Shown here: piece by piece, positions 33,416-41,923 of the stretch
Numbering within the stretch: position 1 is the first letter of the stretch
Layout: each line of letters opens with the position of its first letter
Assembly: GCF_000006945.2 (NCBI RefSeq)
Contig: NC_003197.2
Span: 3,844,001 to 3,908,000 of the forward strand
From: Salmonella enterica subsp. enterica serovar Typhimurium str. LT2
Lineage (GTDB): Bacteria; Pseudomonadota; Gammaproteobacteria; Enterobacterales; Enterobacteriaceae
Reading direction: 5' to 3'
Length of the DNA stretch: 64,000 bases
Made by a program: the position numbers and the translations under genes
The notes under the pieces: model-generated
Database searches by the model: none
What the model saw: the letters and a program-made list of their open reading frames with translations, nothing else
What the model was told of the DNA's origin: nothing

Positions 33416-34564
33416 ATGAAAGCATTACATTTTGGCGCAGGTAATATCGGTCGTGGCTTTATCGGCAAATTGCTGGCTGACGCGGGGATACAACTGACGT
33501 TTGCGGATGTAAACCAGGTCGTACTCGATGCCCTGAATGCCCGTCATAGCTATCAGGTTCATGTTGTGGGTGAAAATGAGCAGGTGGATACCGTTTCCGG
33601 CGTCAACGCTGTCAGCAGCATCGGCGATGATGTTGTCGACCTGATTGCCCACGTTGATTTAATCACCACTGCCGTGGGCCCGGTGGTGCTTGAGCGTATC
33701 GCTCCGGCTATCGCTAAAGGGCTGGTAAAACGTAAGGCGCAGGGCGTGGATGCCCCGCTGAATATCATCGCCTGTGAAAATATGGTGCGCGGCACCACGC
33801 AGCTGAAAGGCCACGTAATGAACGCGCTGGCGGATGGCGATAAAGCCTGGGTTGAACAGCACGTCGGTTTTGTCGATTCCGCCGTTGACCGTATTGTGCC
33901 GCCATCTGCTTCTGCGACCAACGATCCGCTGGAAGTGACGGTAGAAACGTTCAGCGAGTGGATTGTCGATAAAACCCAGTTTAAAGGCGCGTTGCCAAAC
34001 ATTCCGGGGATGGAGTTAACGGATAACCTGATGGCATTTGTCGAACGTAAACTCTTCACGCTGAACACAGGTCATGCTATAACCGCGTACCTCGGCAAAT
34101 TAGCCGGTCATCAAACCATTCGCGACGCTATTCTCGATGAGAGTATTCGCGCGGTGGTGAAAGGCGCGATGGAAGAAAGCGGCGCGGTGCTGATCAAACG
34201 CTACGGTTTTGATGCCGACAAACATGCGGCATACATTCAGAAAATCCTCGGTCGTTTTGAAAACCCGTATCTGAAAGATGACGTCGAACGCGTAGGTCGT
34301 CAGCCGCTACGCAAACTCAGCGCGGGCGACCGTCTGATCAAACCGCTGCTTGGCACCCTGGAATATGGTCTGCCGCATGTAAATCTGGTCAAAGGGATCG
34401 CGGCGGCGATGCATTTCCGTAGTGATGAAGATCCGCAGGCGCAGGAGTTGGCGGCTCTGATTACCGAAAAAGGCCCGCAGGCCGCGCTGGCGCAAATTTC
34501 CGGGCTGGATGCCAATAGCGATGTGGTGGCGGAGGCGGTTAACGCATATAACGCGACCAAATGA
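33416..34564 (+). CDS. mtlD: Mannitol-1-phosphate 5-dehydrogenase
   Basis: MtlD oxidises mannitol 1-phosphate to fructose 6-phosphate with NAD+. The 382-residue protein starts with the Rossmann motif MKALHFGAGNIGRGFIG and contains the polyol dehydrogenase Lys-containing signature region around VERKLFTLNTGHAITAYLG. This start is preferred to an ATG 15 bases upstream on family length. Its stop overlaps the mtlR start by four bases (ATGA). Confidence 0.96.
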   Translation: MKALHFGAGNIGRGFIGKLLADAGIQLTFADVNQVVLDALNARHSYQVHVVGENEQVDTVSGVNAVSSIGDDVVDLIAHVDLITTAVGPVVLERIAPAIAKGLVKRKAQGVDAPLNIIACENMVRGTTQLKGHVMNALADGDKAWVEQHVGFVDSAVDRIVPPSASATNDPLEVTVETFSEWIVDKTQFKGALPNIPGMELTDNLMAFVERKLFTLNTGHAITAYLGKLAGHQTIRDAILDESIRAVVKGAMEESGAVLIKRYGFDADKHAAYIQKILGRFENPYLKDDVERVGRQPLRKLSAGDRLIKPLLGTLEYGLPHVNLVKGIAAAMHFRSDEDPQAQELAALITEKGPQAALAQISGLDANSDVVAEAVNAYNATK

Positions 34565-35151
34565 CGCAGAATCCGGCGCAGGTTAGCCTGCGCCCAAATA
34601 ACAGATTGTCAGATATGCAGGCAATAATGGAACAAACCCAGGCCTTTGAAAATCGTGTGCTTGAGCGTCTGAATGCTGGCAAAACCGTACGGAGCTTCCT
34701 GATTACCGCCGTCGAGTTATTGACCGAGGCGGTGAATATTCTGGTGCTTCAGGTGTTTCGCAAAGACGACTATGCCGTGAAATACGCTGTGGAACCGTTG
34801 CTGGACGGCGACGGGCCGCTGGGCGATCTTTCGGTACGTCTGAAACTTATCTATGGCCTGGGCGTACTCAGCCGCACCGAATATGAAGATGCGGAGCTGT
34901 TAATGGCGCTGCGCGAAGAGCTGAATCACGATGGCAATGAGTACGCCTTTACCGACGATGAAATCCTCGGGCCGTTTGGCGAACTGCACTGCGTCATGGC
35001 GCTACCGCCGCCGCCGCATTTTGATACGTCCGACGCGGCGCTATACGCCATGCAAATTCAGCGCTACCAGCAGGCGGTGCGTTCGACGATGGTCCTCTCT
35101 CTGACCGAGCTGATTTCTAAAATCAGCTTAAAAAAGGCCTTTCAAAAGTAA
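34561..35151 (+). CDS. mtlR: Mannitol operon repressor MtlR
   Basis: A 196-residue all-helical protein of the MtlR family. In E. coli loss of MtlR raises mtl expression, but it lacks a recognisable DNA-binding domain and may act through a partner. The conserved core (RSFLITAVELLTEAVN through GELHCVMALPPPP) is intact. The N-terminal 12 residues differ from E. coli. It is translationally coupled to mtlD and convergent with yibT, nine bases apart. Confidence 0.93.
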   Translation: MTQNPAQVSLRPNNRLSDMQAIMEQTQAFENRVLERLNAGKTVRSFLITAVELLTEAVNILVLQVFRKDDYAVKYAVEPLLDGDGPLGDLSVRLKLIYGLGVLSRTEYEDAELLMALREELNHDGNEYAFTDDEILGPFGELHCVMALPPPPHFDTSDAALYAMQIQRYQQAVRSTMVLSLTELISKISLKKAFQK

Positions 35152-35160
35152 ATCCCGCCG

Positions 35161-35370
35161 TTAACCTCTTTCTTCTTCTTTTGGTCGGTACAGCCGCCGG
35201 TAATATTCCAGACGCTGCAAATAAATGGGCGCGCTCTCCGACGGCACCTCGGAAGGAACATAATCACGCGGCGGCGTTTTATTCAGGTATTCACGGAACG
35301 CCTGGCTGGACGCCATAAAATCGACGGCTTTATCAATAAGAAGTGGTACGTTCTCACCTATTTTTGCCAT
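35161..35370 (-). CDS. yibT: Conserved small protein YibT
   Basis: A 69-residue hydrophilic protein of unknown function, close to E. coli YibT (starts [18 protein letters not shown] and ends with a [14 protein letters not shown] tail). A GGAG ribosome binding site lies six bases before the ATG. It is convergent with mtlR at a nine-base distance, with no evident terminator between them. Confidence 0.82.
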
Positions 35371-35660
35371 GATAGATCCTCCATGTGGGACCCGCGTCTG
35401 ACTCCCGCGGTCGCTTATTTGAGTTTAGGATCAATTTAGCGTTGTCATTGAGGAAAATGTGCTTAATCGCTTTTCTTGCCGACAAAAGGGCGCTTCATCT
35501 TTTCTTTCGACAAAAAGGATTTTATTCTCAACGAGATAATTAAATAATGAGCAGTGTAATACTTGCCATAATTGATTATCTTTACGTCATGAGTTGTGAA
35601 GAATCACTCACTGCGCGCATACTATAAGGTATCTATCCCATTTCTATCAGAAGCTATCCC
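35371..35660. promoter_or_regulatory. yibT-yibL divergent region
   Basis: A 290-bp gap with no gene seen. It must hold a promoter for each small gene; an AT-rich CATACTATAAGG stretch about 35 bp before yibL resembles a -10 element. No other strong signal is visible. Confidence 0.35.
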
Positions 35661-36023
35661 ATGAAAGAAGTTGAAAAAAACGAAATTAAACGCCTGAGCG
35701 ATCGTCTTGACGCTATTCGCCACCAGCAGGCAGGTCTCTCTCTGGTTGAATCCGCCGATAAATACGCGGAGCTGGAAAAAGAAAAAGAGACGCTAGAAGC
35801 AGAAATTATCCGTCTGCGCGAAGTACACAGCCAGAAACTGAGTAAAGAAGCGCAGAAGCTGATGAACCTGCCGTTTCGCCGCGCGATCACTAAAAAAGAG
35901 CAGGCCGACATGGGCAAGTTGAAGAAAAGCGTGCGTGGCCTGATTGTTGTCCACCCGATGACGGCGCTGGGCCGGGAAATGGGGCTCAAAGAGATGACAG
36001 GTTTCGCGAAGAGCGAGTTCTAA
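35661..36023 (+). CDS. yibL: Conserved protein YibL (DUF2810)
   Basis: A 120-residue, charged, helical protein. The first 75 residues form a likely coiled coil (LEKEKETLEAEIIRLREVHSQ), followed by a basic segment (ITKKEQADMGKLKKSVRGL) and a short C-terminal domain. Relatives have been found with ribosomes, but the role is undefined. It is the last backbone gene before the sad insertion. Confidence 0.88.
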   Translation: MKEVEKNEIKRLSDRLDAIRHQQAGLSLVESADKYAELEKEKETLEAEIIRLREVHSQKLSKEAQKLMNLPFRRAITKKEQADMGKLKKSVRGLIVVHPMTALGREMGLKEMTGFAKSEF

Positions 36024-36040
36024 ACCTTCCGCATCCCAGG

Positions 36041-36078
36041 CTCTCAGGACACCCGTTGTACGGAGGATGTCTTGAGAG
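36041..36078. terminator. Inverted repeat after yibL
   Basis: Arms CTCTCA-GGACACC and GGATGTC-TTGAGAG pair with few mismatches around an 8-12 nt loop. No T-run follows, so termination strength is uncertain. Confidence 0.4.
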
Positions 36079-36371
36079 CATCGGGCTATATTCCGAATTT
36101 TTCATGGAACTATTTACACCGCTTATATACAAGTTCATTTTTAACGGTAGTCCCTGCTTTTTCAGGATGAAAAATTCCACTATCATGCCTGTTTGTATTT
36201 ATACAATGAATTTTTTTCATCCCCTTTTCTTATATCCCGCAGAATATGATTGACCCGCAAAATTAAATAACATTATCATCCCTGAAAAAAAATCCCCATA
36301 CATAAACATTATAATTATATTTTTATAAAGCATTGCTATGAGCAATTGATAAATAACGTCGGGTTTTTGCG

Positions 36372-36387
36372 CGCTTCTATAGAAGCG
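36372..36387. promoter_or_regulatory. Perfect 16-bp palindrome upstream of sadB
   Basis: CGCTTCTATAGAAGCG reads identically on both strands and lies 126 bp before the sadB start, in AT-rich DNA. Its geometry suits an operator for a dimeric regulator of the sadBA promoter. The regulator is unknown. Confidence 0.45.
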
Positions 36388-36512
36388 ACGAATGTTTTCA
36401 TTCTAACCATACGTTAATGAGTTATTGGCAATACTCGCTGAATGATGAGCTAGTTGTATAAATAACAGGTTAACTATTTATATTATATAAATTATTAACA
36501 AGGATATTTCAT

Positions 36513-37196
36513 ATGCACAAAAATGGAAAATTTATCCCCCTGCTTGCGTTGGGATTCACATTCTTTTTATCTGGTTGTGATTACTTCGCAGATAAACACC
36601 TTGTTGAAGAAATGAAAGAACAACAAAAAGAACAAGAAACAAAGATAAACCTGTTAGAAAAACAACAAAAAGAACAAGAAGCAAAGATAAATCTGTTAGA
36701 AAAACAACAAGCTACGATTATCAACACAACCAAAAAGGTCACCGAAGTCGTTGGCCGCGTTGAACGCAAACAACGGCTATTCGACTATACAGAACTGGAC
36801 CCATCACAAACGCACTATTTTATTATTAACAACGGCAATATCGGATTAGCCGGGCGTATTCTATCTATTGAGCCAATAGATAATGGAAGTGTTATTCATC
36901 TTGATTTAGTTAACTTACTCAGCATTCCGGTATCAAACCTTGCGTTTAATATGACATGGGGTACGAAAAAACCTTCCGAGGCAAAAGATCTGCCTCGCTG
37001 GAAACAACTCCTGCTCAACACGAAAATGGACTCGACAATCGAACTCTTACCGGGAGCATGGACAAACGTCACGCTAACATTAAAAGGCGTATCGCCCAAT
37101 AATCTTAAGTATCTAAAAATAGGTATTGACATGGAGAATGTCATATTCGACAGCATACAACCTATTAACGATACAAAAAAGAAGCCAAAAAAATAA
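36513..37196 (+). CDS. sadB: Inner-membrane lipoprotein SadB
   Basis: SadB helps the trimeric autotransporter SadA reach the cell surface in Salmonella. The 227-residue protein has a lipoprotein signal (lipobox LSGC, Cys22) with Asp at +2, the inner-membrane retention signal. Residues about 30-70 are a coiled coil with two copies of a 14-residue unit (QQKEQETKINLLEK) and a third partial copy. The C-terminal domain (about 90-220) is beta-rich. Codon use is AT-rich compared with flanking genes, suggesting acquisition by transfer. It is followed by sadA after 43 bp. Confidence 0.9.
   Translation: MHKNGKFIPLLALGFTFFLSGCDYFADKHLVEEMKEQQKEQETKINLLEKQQKEQEAKINLLEKQQATIINTTKKVTEVVGRVERKQRLFDYTELDPSQTHYFIINNGNIGLAGRILSIEPIDNGSVIHLDLVNLLSIPVSNLAFNMTWGTKKPSEAKDLPRWKQLLLNTKMDSTIELLPGAWTNVTLTLKGVSPNNLKYLKIGIDMENVIFDSIQPINDTKKKPKK
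36621..36704 (+). repeat. Two tandem 42-bp repeats in sadB
   Basis: The unit starting CAACAAAAAGAACAAGAA occurs twice with only two or three substitutions, encoding two 14-residue coiled-coil segments. The repeat is long and exact enough to change copy number by slippage while keeping frame. Confidence 0.85.
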
Positions 37197-37239
37197 TAGC
37201 CATTGATACAATTATTTTAGAAAAGGAAATTACTCATTC

Positions 37240-40200
37240 ATGAATAGAATATTTAAAGTCCTCTGGAATGCCGCTACGGGAACATTTGTTGTCACCAGCG
37301 AAACCGCAAAAAGCCGCGGCAAAAAAAACGGCCGCAGAAAGCTGGCAGTTTCCGCACTCATCGGTCTTAGCAGCATTATGGTTTCTGCGGATGCACTGGC
37401 CAACGCAGGAAACGATACAGGCGACGGCGTTACTCCAACGGGTACCCAGACTGGAGGAAAAGGGTGGATTGCAATTGGTACCGATGCCACAGCCAATACT
37501 TACACCAACGTTGATGGCGCAAGCGCCGCAATGGGTTATAAAGCCTCCGCGATGGGGAAATGGAGTACCGCCATTGGTTCCTACAGCCAGTCCACCGGCG
37601 ACTCTTCGTTAGCGCTTGGCGTAAAATCGGTTTCAGCCGGTGACCGGGCCATTGCAATGGGCGCCTCATCCTCAGCCAGTGGAAGTTATTCAATGGCAAT
37701 GGGCGTGTATGCCAATTCGAGCGGCGCAAAATCGGTTGCGTTAGGTTATAAATCTGTCGCGAGCGGAGCAACTTCCTCTGCATTAGGTTATCAAGCTACT
37801 GCGAGCGGCGACGACAGCGCTGCTTTTGGTAATGGCGCAAAAGCGATAGGCACCAACTCAGTTGCCCTTGGCTCGGGCTCTGTCGCCCAGGAAGACAATT
37901 CCGTCGCCGTGGGTAACAGCACCACTCAGCGGCAGATAACCTACGTTGCTAAAGGCGACATCAATTCCACCAGTACCGATGCCGTTACAGGTGCGCAAAT
38001 TTATTCTTTAAGTCAATCCGTCGCCGACCGACTCGGCGGAGGGGCTTCCGTTAATAGTGATGGTACAGTGAATGCGCCCCTCTACGAGGTAGGCACAGGC
38101 ATCTACAATAACGTAGGTAGTGCATTAAGCGCACTTAACACGTCTATCACTAACACAGAGGCCTCTGTCGCAGGATTAGCCGAAGACGCGCTGTTGTGGG
38201 ATGAAAGCATCAGCGCCTTTAGCGCTAGCCACACGGGAAACGCCAGCAAAATCACCAATCTGGCGGCGGGTACCCTGGCTGCGGACAGCACCGATGCCGT
38301 TAACGGCTCTCAGTTGTTTGATACAAATGAGAAAGTGGATAAGAACACTGCTGATATCGCCACCAATACCGGCAGCATCAACCAAAACACTGCCGATATT
38401 ACCGCTAATACCGACAGCATTAACCAGAACACAACCGATATCGCCGCCAATACGACCAGCATCAATCAGAACACCACTGATATCGCCACCAACACCACCA
38501 ATATCAACAGTCTGAGCGACTCCGTCACCACGCTCACCGATGATGCACTGCTTTGGGATGCAGCCTCTGGCGCATTCAGCGCTAAGCACAACGGAAGCGA
38601 CAGCAAAATCACCAATCTGGCGGCGGGTACCCTGGCCGCTGACAGCACCGACGCCGTTAACGGCTCCCAGTTGTTTGATACAAATGAGAAAGTGGATCAG
38701 AACACCGCTGATATCACCACCAATACCAACAGCATCAATCAGAACACCACTGATATTGCCACCAACACCACCAATATCAACAACCTGAGCGATTCCATCA
38801 CCACGCTCACCGATGATGCCCTGTTGTGGGATGCAGCCTCTGGCGCATTCAGCGCTAACCACAACGGAAGCGCCAGCAAGATCACAAATCTGGCGGCGGG
38901 CACCCTGGCCGCGGACAGCACCGATGCGGTGAACGGCTCCCAGTTGTTTGCCACCAACGAAAATGTGTCTCAGAACACCGCTGATATCACCACCAATACC
39001 AACAGCATCAATCAGAACACCACTGATATTGCCACCAACACCACCAGTATCAACAACCTGAGCGATTCCATCACCACGCTCACCGATGATGCCCTGTTAT
39101 GGGATGCAGCCTCTGGCACATTCAGCGCCAGCCGTAGCGGAAGCGCCAGCAAGATCACCAATCTGGCGGCGGGCACCCTGGCCGCGGACAGTACAGACGC
39201 GGTGAACGGCTCCCAGTTGTATGAAACCAACCAGAAGGTGGATCAAAACACCTCTGCTATCGCAGATATTAATACGTCCATCACCAATCTTAGCTCTGAC
39301 AACCTGAGCTGGAATGAAACAACGAGTTCGTTCTCTGCCAGCCACGGAAGTAGTACGACAAACAAAATCACCAACGTTGCTGCCGGAGAGCTGTCTGAAG
39401 AAAGTACCGACGCGGTTAACGGATCGCAGTTGTTCGAAACCAATGAAAAAGTGGATCAGAACACGACCGATATCGCCGCCAATACCACCAACATCACTCA
39501 GAACAGCACCGCGATTGAGAACCTGAATACTTCTGTCTCCGACATTAATACGTCCATTACCGGCCTCACTGATAACGCTCTGTTATGGGACGAAGACACC
39601 GGCGCTTTCAGCGCAAACCACGGTGGAAGCACCAGTAAAATAACCAATGTCGCCGCCGGGGCGCTTTCTGAGGACAGTACAGACGCGGTAAACGGATCAC
39701 AGTTGTATGAAACCAACCAGAAGGTGGATCAAAACACCTCTGCTATCGCGGATATCAATACGTCCATCACCAACCTTGGTACCGATGCACTGAGCTGGGA
39801 TGACGAAGAGGGTGCGTTCAGCGCCAGCCACGGTACCAGCGGTACCAATAAGATAACCAATGTAGCAGCAGGTGAAATCGCCAGTGACAGTACTGACGCC
39901 GTTAATGGCTCTCAGCTCTATGAAACTAACATGCTGATTTCTCAGTATAATGAATCTATTAGCCAACTAGCCGGCGATACCAGCGAAACCTATATCACGG
40001 AAAATGGTACCGGCGTGAAATACATCCGTACGAATGATAACGGGCTTGAAGGCCAGGATGCATACGCAACGGGTAACGGCGCAACGGCAGTAGGTTACGA
40101 CGCCGTCGCCTCTGGCGCTGGCAGTCTGGCTCTTGGCCAAAACAGCAGCAGCAGCATTGAGGGCAGTATCGCTTTGGGCAGTGGCTCCACCTCTAACCGC

Positions 40201-41625
40201 GCTATTACAACCGGTATACGAGAAACGAGCGCAACAAGCGATGGCGTGGTGATTGGCTACAATACAACAGACAGAGAGTTGCTGGGCGCGTTGTCATTGG
40301 GGACGGATGGAGAAAGCTATCGTCAAATTACCAACGTTGCTGACGGCTCTGAAGCGCAAGATGCGGTAACAGTTCGTCAGTTACAAAATGCCATTGGTGC
40401 GGTCACTACTACACCGACCAAGTACTACCACGCAAACTCAACGGAAGAAGATTCACTGGCTGTCGGAACTGACTCACTGGCAATGGGTGCGAAGACCATC
40501 GTCAATGCTGATGCAGGTATTGGTATTGGTCTGAATACACTGGTGATGGCTGATGCCATCAACGGGATTGCTATCGGTTCTAACGCACGCGCCAATCATG
40601 CAAACAGTATTGCAATGGGTAATGGTTCTCAGACCACTCGCGGCGCACAGACTGACTACACCGCCTACAACATGGACACACCGCAGAACTCTGTCGGTGA
40701 GTTCTCTGTCGGCAGTGAAGACGGCCAACGTCAGATCACTAACGTCGCGGCGGGTTCGGCAGATACCGATGCCGTTAACGTTGGTCAATTGAAAGTAACG
40801 GACGCGCAGGTTTCCAGGAATACCCAGAGCATTACTAACCTGAATACTCAGGTATCGAATCTGGATACCCGCGTCACCAATATCGAAAACGGCATTGGCG
40901 ATATCGTCACTACCGGTAGCACCAAGTACTTCAAGACCAACACCGATGGCGCAGATGCAAATGCCCAGGGTGCGGACAGCGTCGCGATTGGCTCTGGCTC
41001 TATTGCTGCCGCTGAAAACAGCGTGGCGTTAGGCACAAATTCCGTCGCAGATGAAGCTAATACTGTGTCTGTCGGCTCTTCTACTCAACAACGCCGTATT
41101 ACCAACGTTGCCGCAGGGGTGAACAACACTGACGCGGTTAATGTGGCGCAACTGAAAGCCTCAGAAGCAGGCTCCGTGCGTTATGAAACCAATGCAGATG
41201 GCTCGGTTAACTACAGTGTGCTCAACCTGGGAGACGGGAGTGGCGGCACCACTCGGATCGGCAATGTTTCTGCGGCGGTGAATGATACGGATGCGGTGAA
41301 CTATGCGCAATTGAAACGCAGCGTCGAAGAAGCAAACACTTATACCGACCAAAAAATGGGTGAAATGAACAGCAAAATCAAAGGCGTAGAAAACAAGATG
41401 AGCGGCGGTATCGCCTCAGCGATGGCGATGGCCGGTCTGCCACAAGCCTACGCCCCGGGCGCCAACATGACCTCGATTGCTGGCGGTACGTTTAATGGTG
41501 AAAGTGCCGTCGCCATTGGTGTCTCCATGGTAAGTGAAAGCGGGGGCTGGGTGTATAAATTGCAAGGAACCAGCAACAGCCAGGGCGATTACTCTGCGGC
41601 CATTGGCGCGGGCTTCCAGTGGTAA
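37240..41625 (+). CDS. sadA: Trimeric autotransporter adhesin SadA
   Basis: SadA is a surface adhesin (type Vc secretion) that promotes autoaggregation, biofilm and cell adhesion. The 1461-residue chain begins with an extended signal peptide (MNRIFKVLWNAATGTFVV, cleavage near ADALA at about 54). YadA-type head repeats follow (about 75-225, AxGxxSxAxG motifs), then necks (ITNVAAGTLAADSTDAVNGS), a long stalk of coiled coil and FGG-like segments, a second head around 940-1100, and the C-terminal anchor (about 1390-1461) ending in Trp. Length equals that of the characterised protein. It sits between yibL and lldP, adjacent in E. coli K-12. Confidence 0.95.
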   Translation: MNRIFKVLWNAATGTFVVTSETAKSRGKKNGRRKLAVSALIGLSSIMVSADALANAGNDTGDGVTPTGTQTGGKGWIAIGTDATANTYTNVDGASAAMGYKASAMGKWSTAIGSYSQSTGDSSLALGVKSVSAGDRAIAMGASSSASGSYSMAMGVYANSSGAKSVALGYKSVASGATSSALGYQATASGDDSAAFGNGAKAIGTNSVALGSGSVAQEDNSVAVGNSTTQRQITYVAKGDINSTSTDAVTGAQIYSLSQSVADRLGGGASVNSDGTVNAPLYEVGTGIYNNVGSALSALNTSITNTEASVAGLAEDALLWDESISAFSASHTGNASKITNLAAGTLAADSTDAVNGSQLFDTNEKVDKNTADIATNTGSINQNTADITANTDSINQNTTDIAANTTSINQNTTDIATNTTNINSLSDSVTTLTDDALLWDAASGAFSAKHNGSDSKITNLAAGTLAADSTDAVNGSQLFDTNEKVDQNTADITTNTNSINQNTTDIATNTTNINNLSDSITTLTDDALLWDAASGAFSANHNGSASKITNLAAGTLAADSTDAVNGSQLFATNENVSQNTADITTNTNSINQNTTDIATNTTSINNLSDSITTLTDDALLWDAASGTFSASRSGSASKITNLAAGTLAADSTDAVNGSQLYETNQKVDQNTSAIADINTSITNLSSDNLSWNETTSSFSASHGSSTTNKITNVAAGELSEESTDAVNGSQLFETNEKVDQNTTDIAANTTNITQNSTAIENLNTSVSDINTSITGLTDNALLWDEDTGAFSANHGGSTSKITNVAAGALSEDSTDAVNGSQLYETNQKVDQNTSAIADINTSITNLGTDALSWDDEEGAFSASHGTSGTNKITNVAAGEIASDSTDAVNGSQLYETNMLISQYNESISQLAGDTSETYITENGTGVKYIRTNDNGLEGQDAYATGNGATAVGYDAVASGAGSLALGQNSSSSIEGSIALGSGSTSNRAITTGIRETSATSDGVVIGYNTTDRELLGALSLGTDGESYRQITNVADGSEAQDAVTVRQLQNAIGAVTTTPTKYYHANSTEEDSLAVGTDSLAMGAKTIVNADAGIGIGLNTLVMADAINGIAIGSNARANHANSIAMGNGSQTTRGAQTDYTAYNMDTPQNSVGEFSVGSEDGQRQITNVAAGSADTDAVNVGQLKVTDAQVSRNTQSITNLNTQVSNLDTRVTNIENGIGDIVTTGSTKYFKTNTDGADANAQGADSVAIGSGSIAAAENSVALGTNSVADEANTVSVGSSTQQRRITNVAAGVNNTDAVNVAQLKASEAGSVRYETNADGSVNYSVLNLGDGSGGTTRIGNVSAAVNDTDAVNYAQLKRSVEEANTYTDQKMGEMNSKIKGVENKMSGGIASAMAMAGLPQAYAPGANMTSIAGGTFNGESAVAIGVSMVSESGGWVYKLQGTSNSQGDYSAAIGAGFQW
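38344..39163 (+). repeat. In-frame tandem repeats in the sadA stalk
   Basis: The CTGGCGGCGGG neck motif recurs at 38260, 38617, 38890 and 39163. The last three are exactly 273 bp (91 codons) apart, and the first interval is 273 + 84 bp. The extra 84 bp equals two 42-bp units of the 14-residue coiled-coil repeat SINQNTTDIATNTT. Stalk length can therefore vary in frame by recombination. Confidence 0.85.
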
Positions 41626-41649
41626 TGAAGTAACAACACTCCCGACATC

Positions 41650-41679
41650 AAAGGCAATGGCATAATGCCATTGCCTTTT
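41650..41679 (+). terminator. Intrinsic terminator of sadBA
   Basis: AAAGGCAATGGCAT and ATGCCATTGCCTTT form a 14-bp stem with almost no loop, followed by T residues, 24 bases after the sadA stop. Confidence 0.85.
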
Positions 41680-41706
41680 CACTTCCCTTTGCTGTCCTCT
41701 CCCCTC

Positions 41707-41723
41707 AATTGGCCCTACCAATT
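41707..41723. promoter_or_regulatory. LldR operator O1
   Basis: The 17-bp palindrome AATTGGCCCTACCAATT matches the known LldR O1 sequence of the E. coli lldPRD promoter region. It lies about 200 bp before lldP. Confidence 0.8.
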
Positions 41724-41832
41724 TTAGCCAGTTACCACAGCCTACTCACATTTCATTAAATTAACTCTACAATACCGTTGCCAATAAATAACATCTGGTT
41801 AACTATTTGTTGTCATTATCCATACACAACAA

Positions 41833-41849
41833 TATTGGCAGGACCACTT
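41833..41849. promoter_or_regulatory. LldR operator O2
   Basis: TATTGG-CAGGA-CCACTT is an imperfect version of O1, centred 126 bp downstream of it. In E. coli the two operators flank the promoter and allow looping repression. Confidence 0.7.
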
Positions 41850-41923
41850 TTACACATAATGTGACCCCAACGAGATGAGCAAAGATTCATCCCATTATGC
41901 GTGTGGTTCTCAGGAGACCTGCA

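Larger units (their letters stand above)
36024..36512. promoter_or_regulatory. yibL-sadB AT-rich intergenic region
   Basis: This 489-bp stretch is much richer in A/T than its surroundings and marks the left edge of the sad insertion. It contains a CTCTCAGGACA...TGTCTTGAGAG inverted repeat at 36041-36078, probably the yibL 3' structure, and a perfect 16-bp palindrome at 36372-36387. No convincing gene is seen; the sadBA promoter should lie in the last 150 bp. Confidence 0.5.

Noticed and set aside
38176..38862. Antisense open frame in the sadA repeats (Gly/Val/Ile-rich)
   Set aside because: It exists only because the repeats lack stops on the reverse strand; it is itself repetitive and has no start signal.
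38344..39163. Regular repeats that might be taken for a CRISPR array
   Set aside because: Units are 42 and 273 bp, in frame and coding for coiled coil; there are no unique spacers of constant length and no cas genes.
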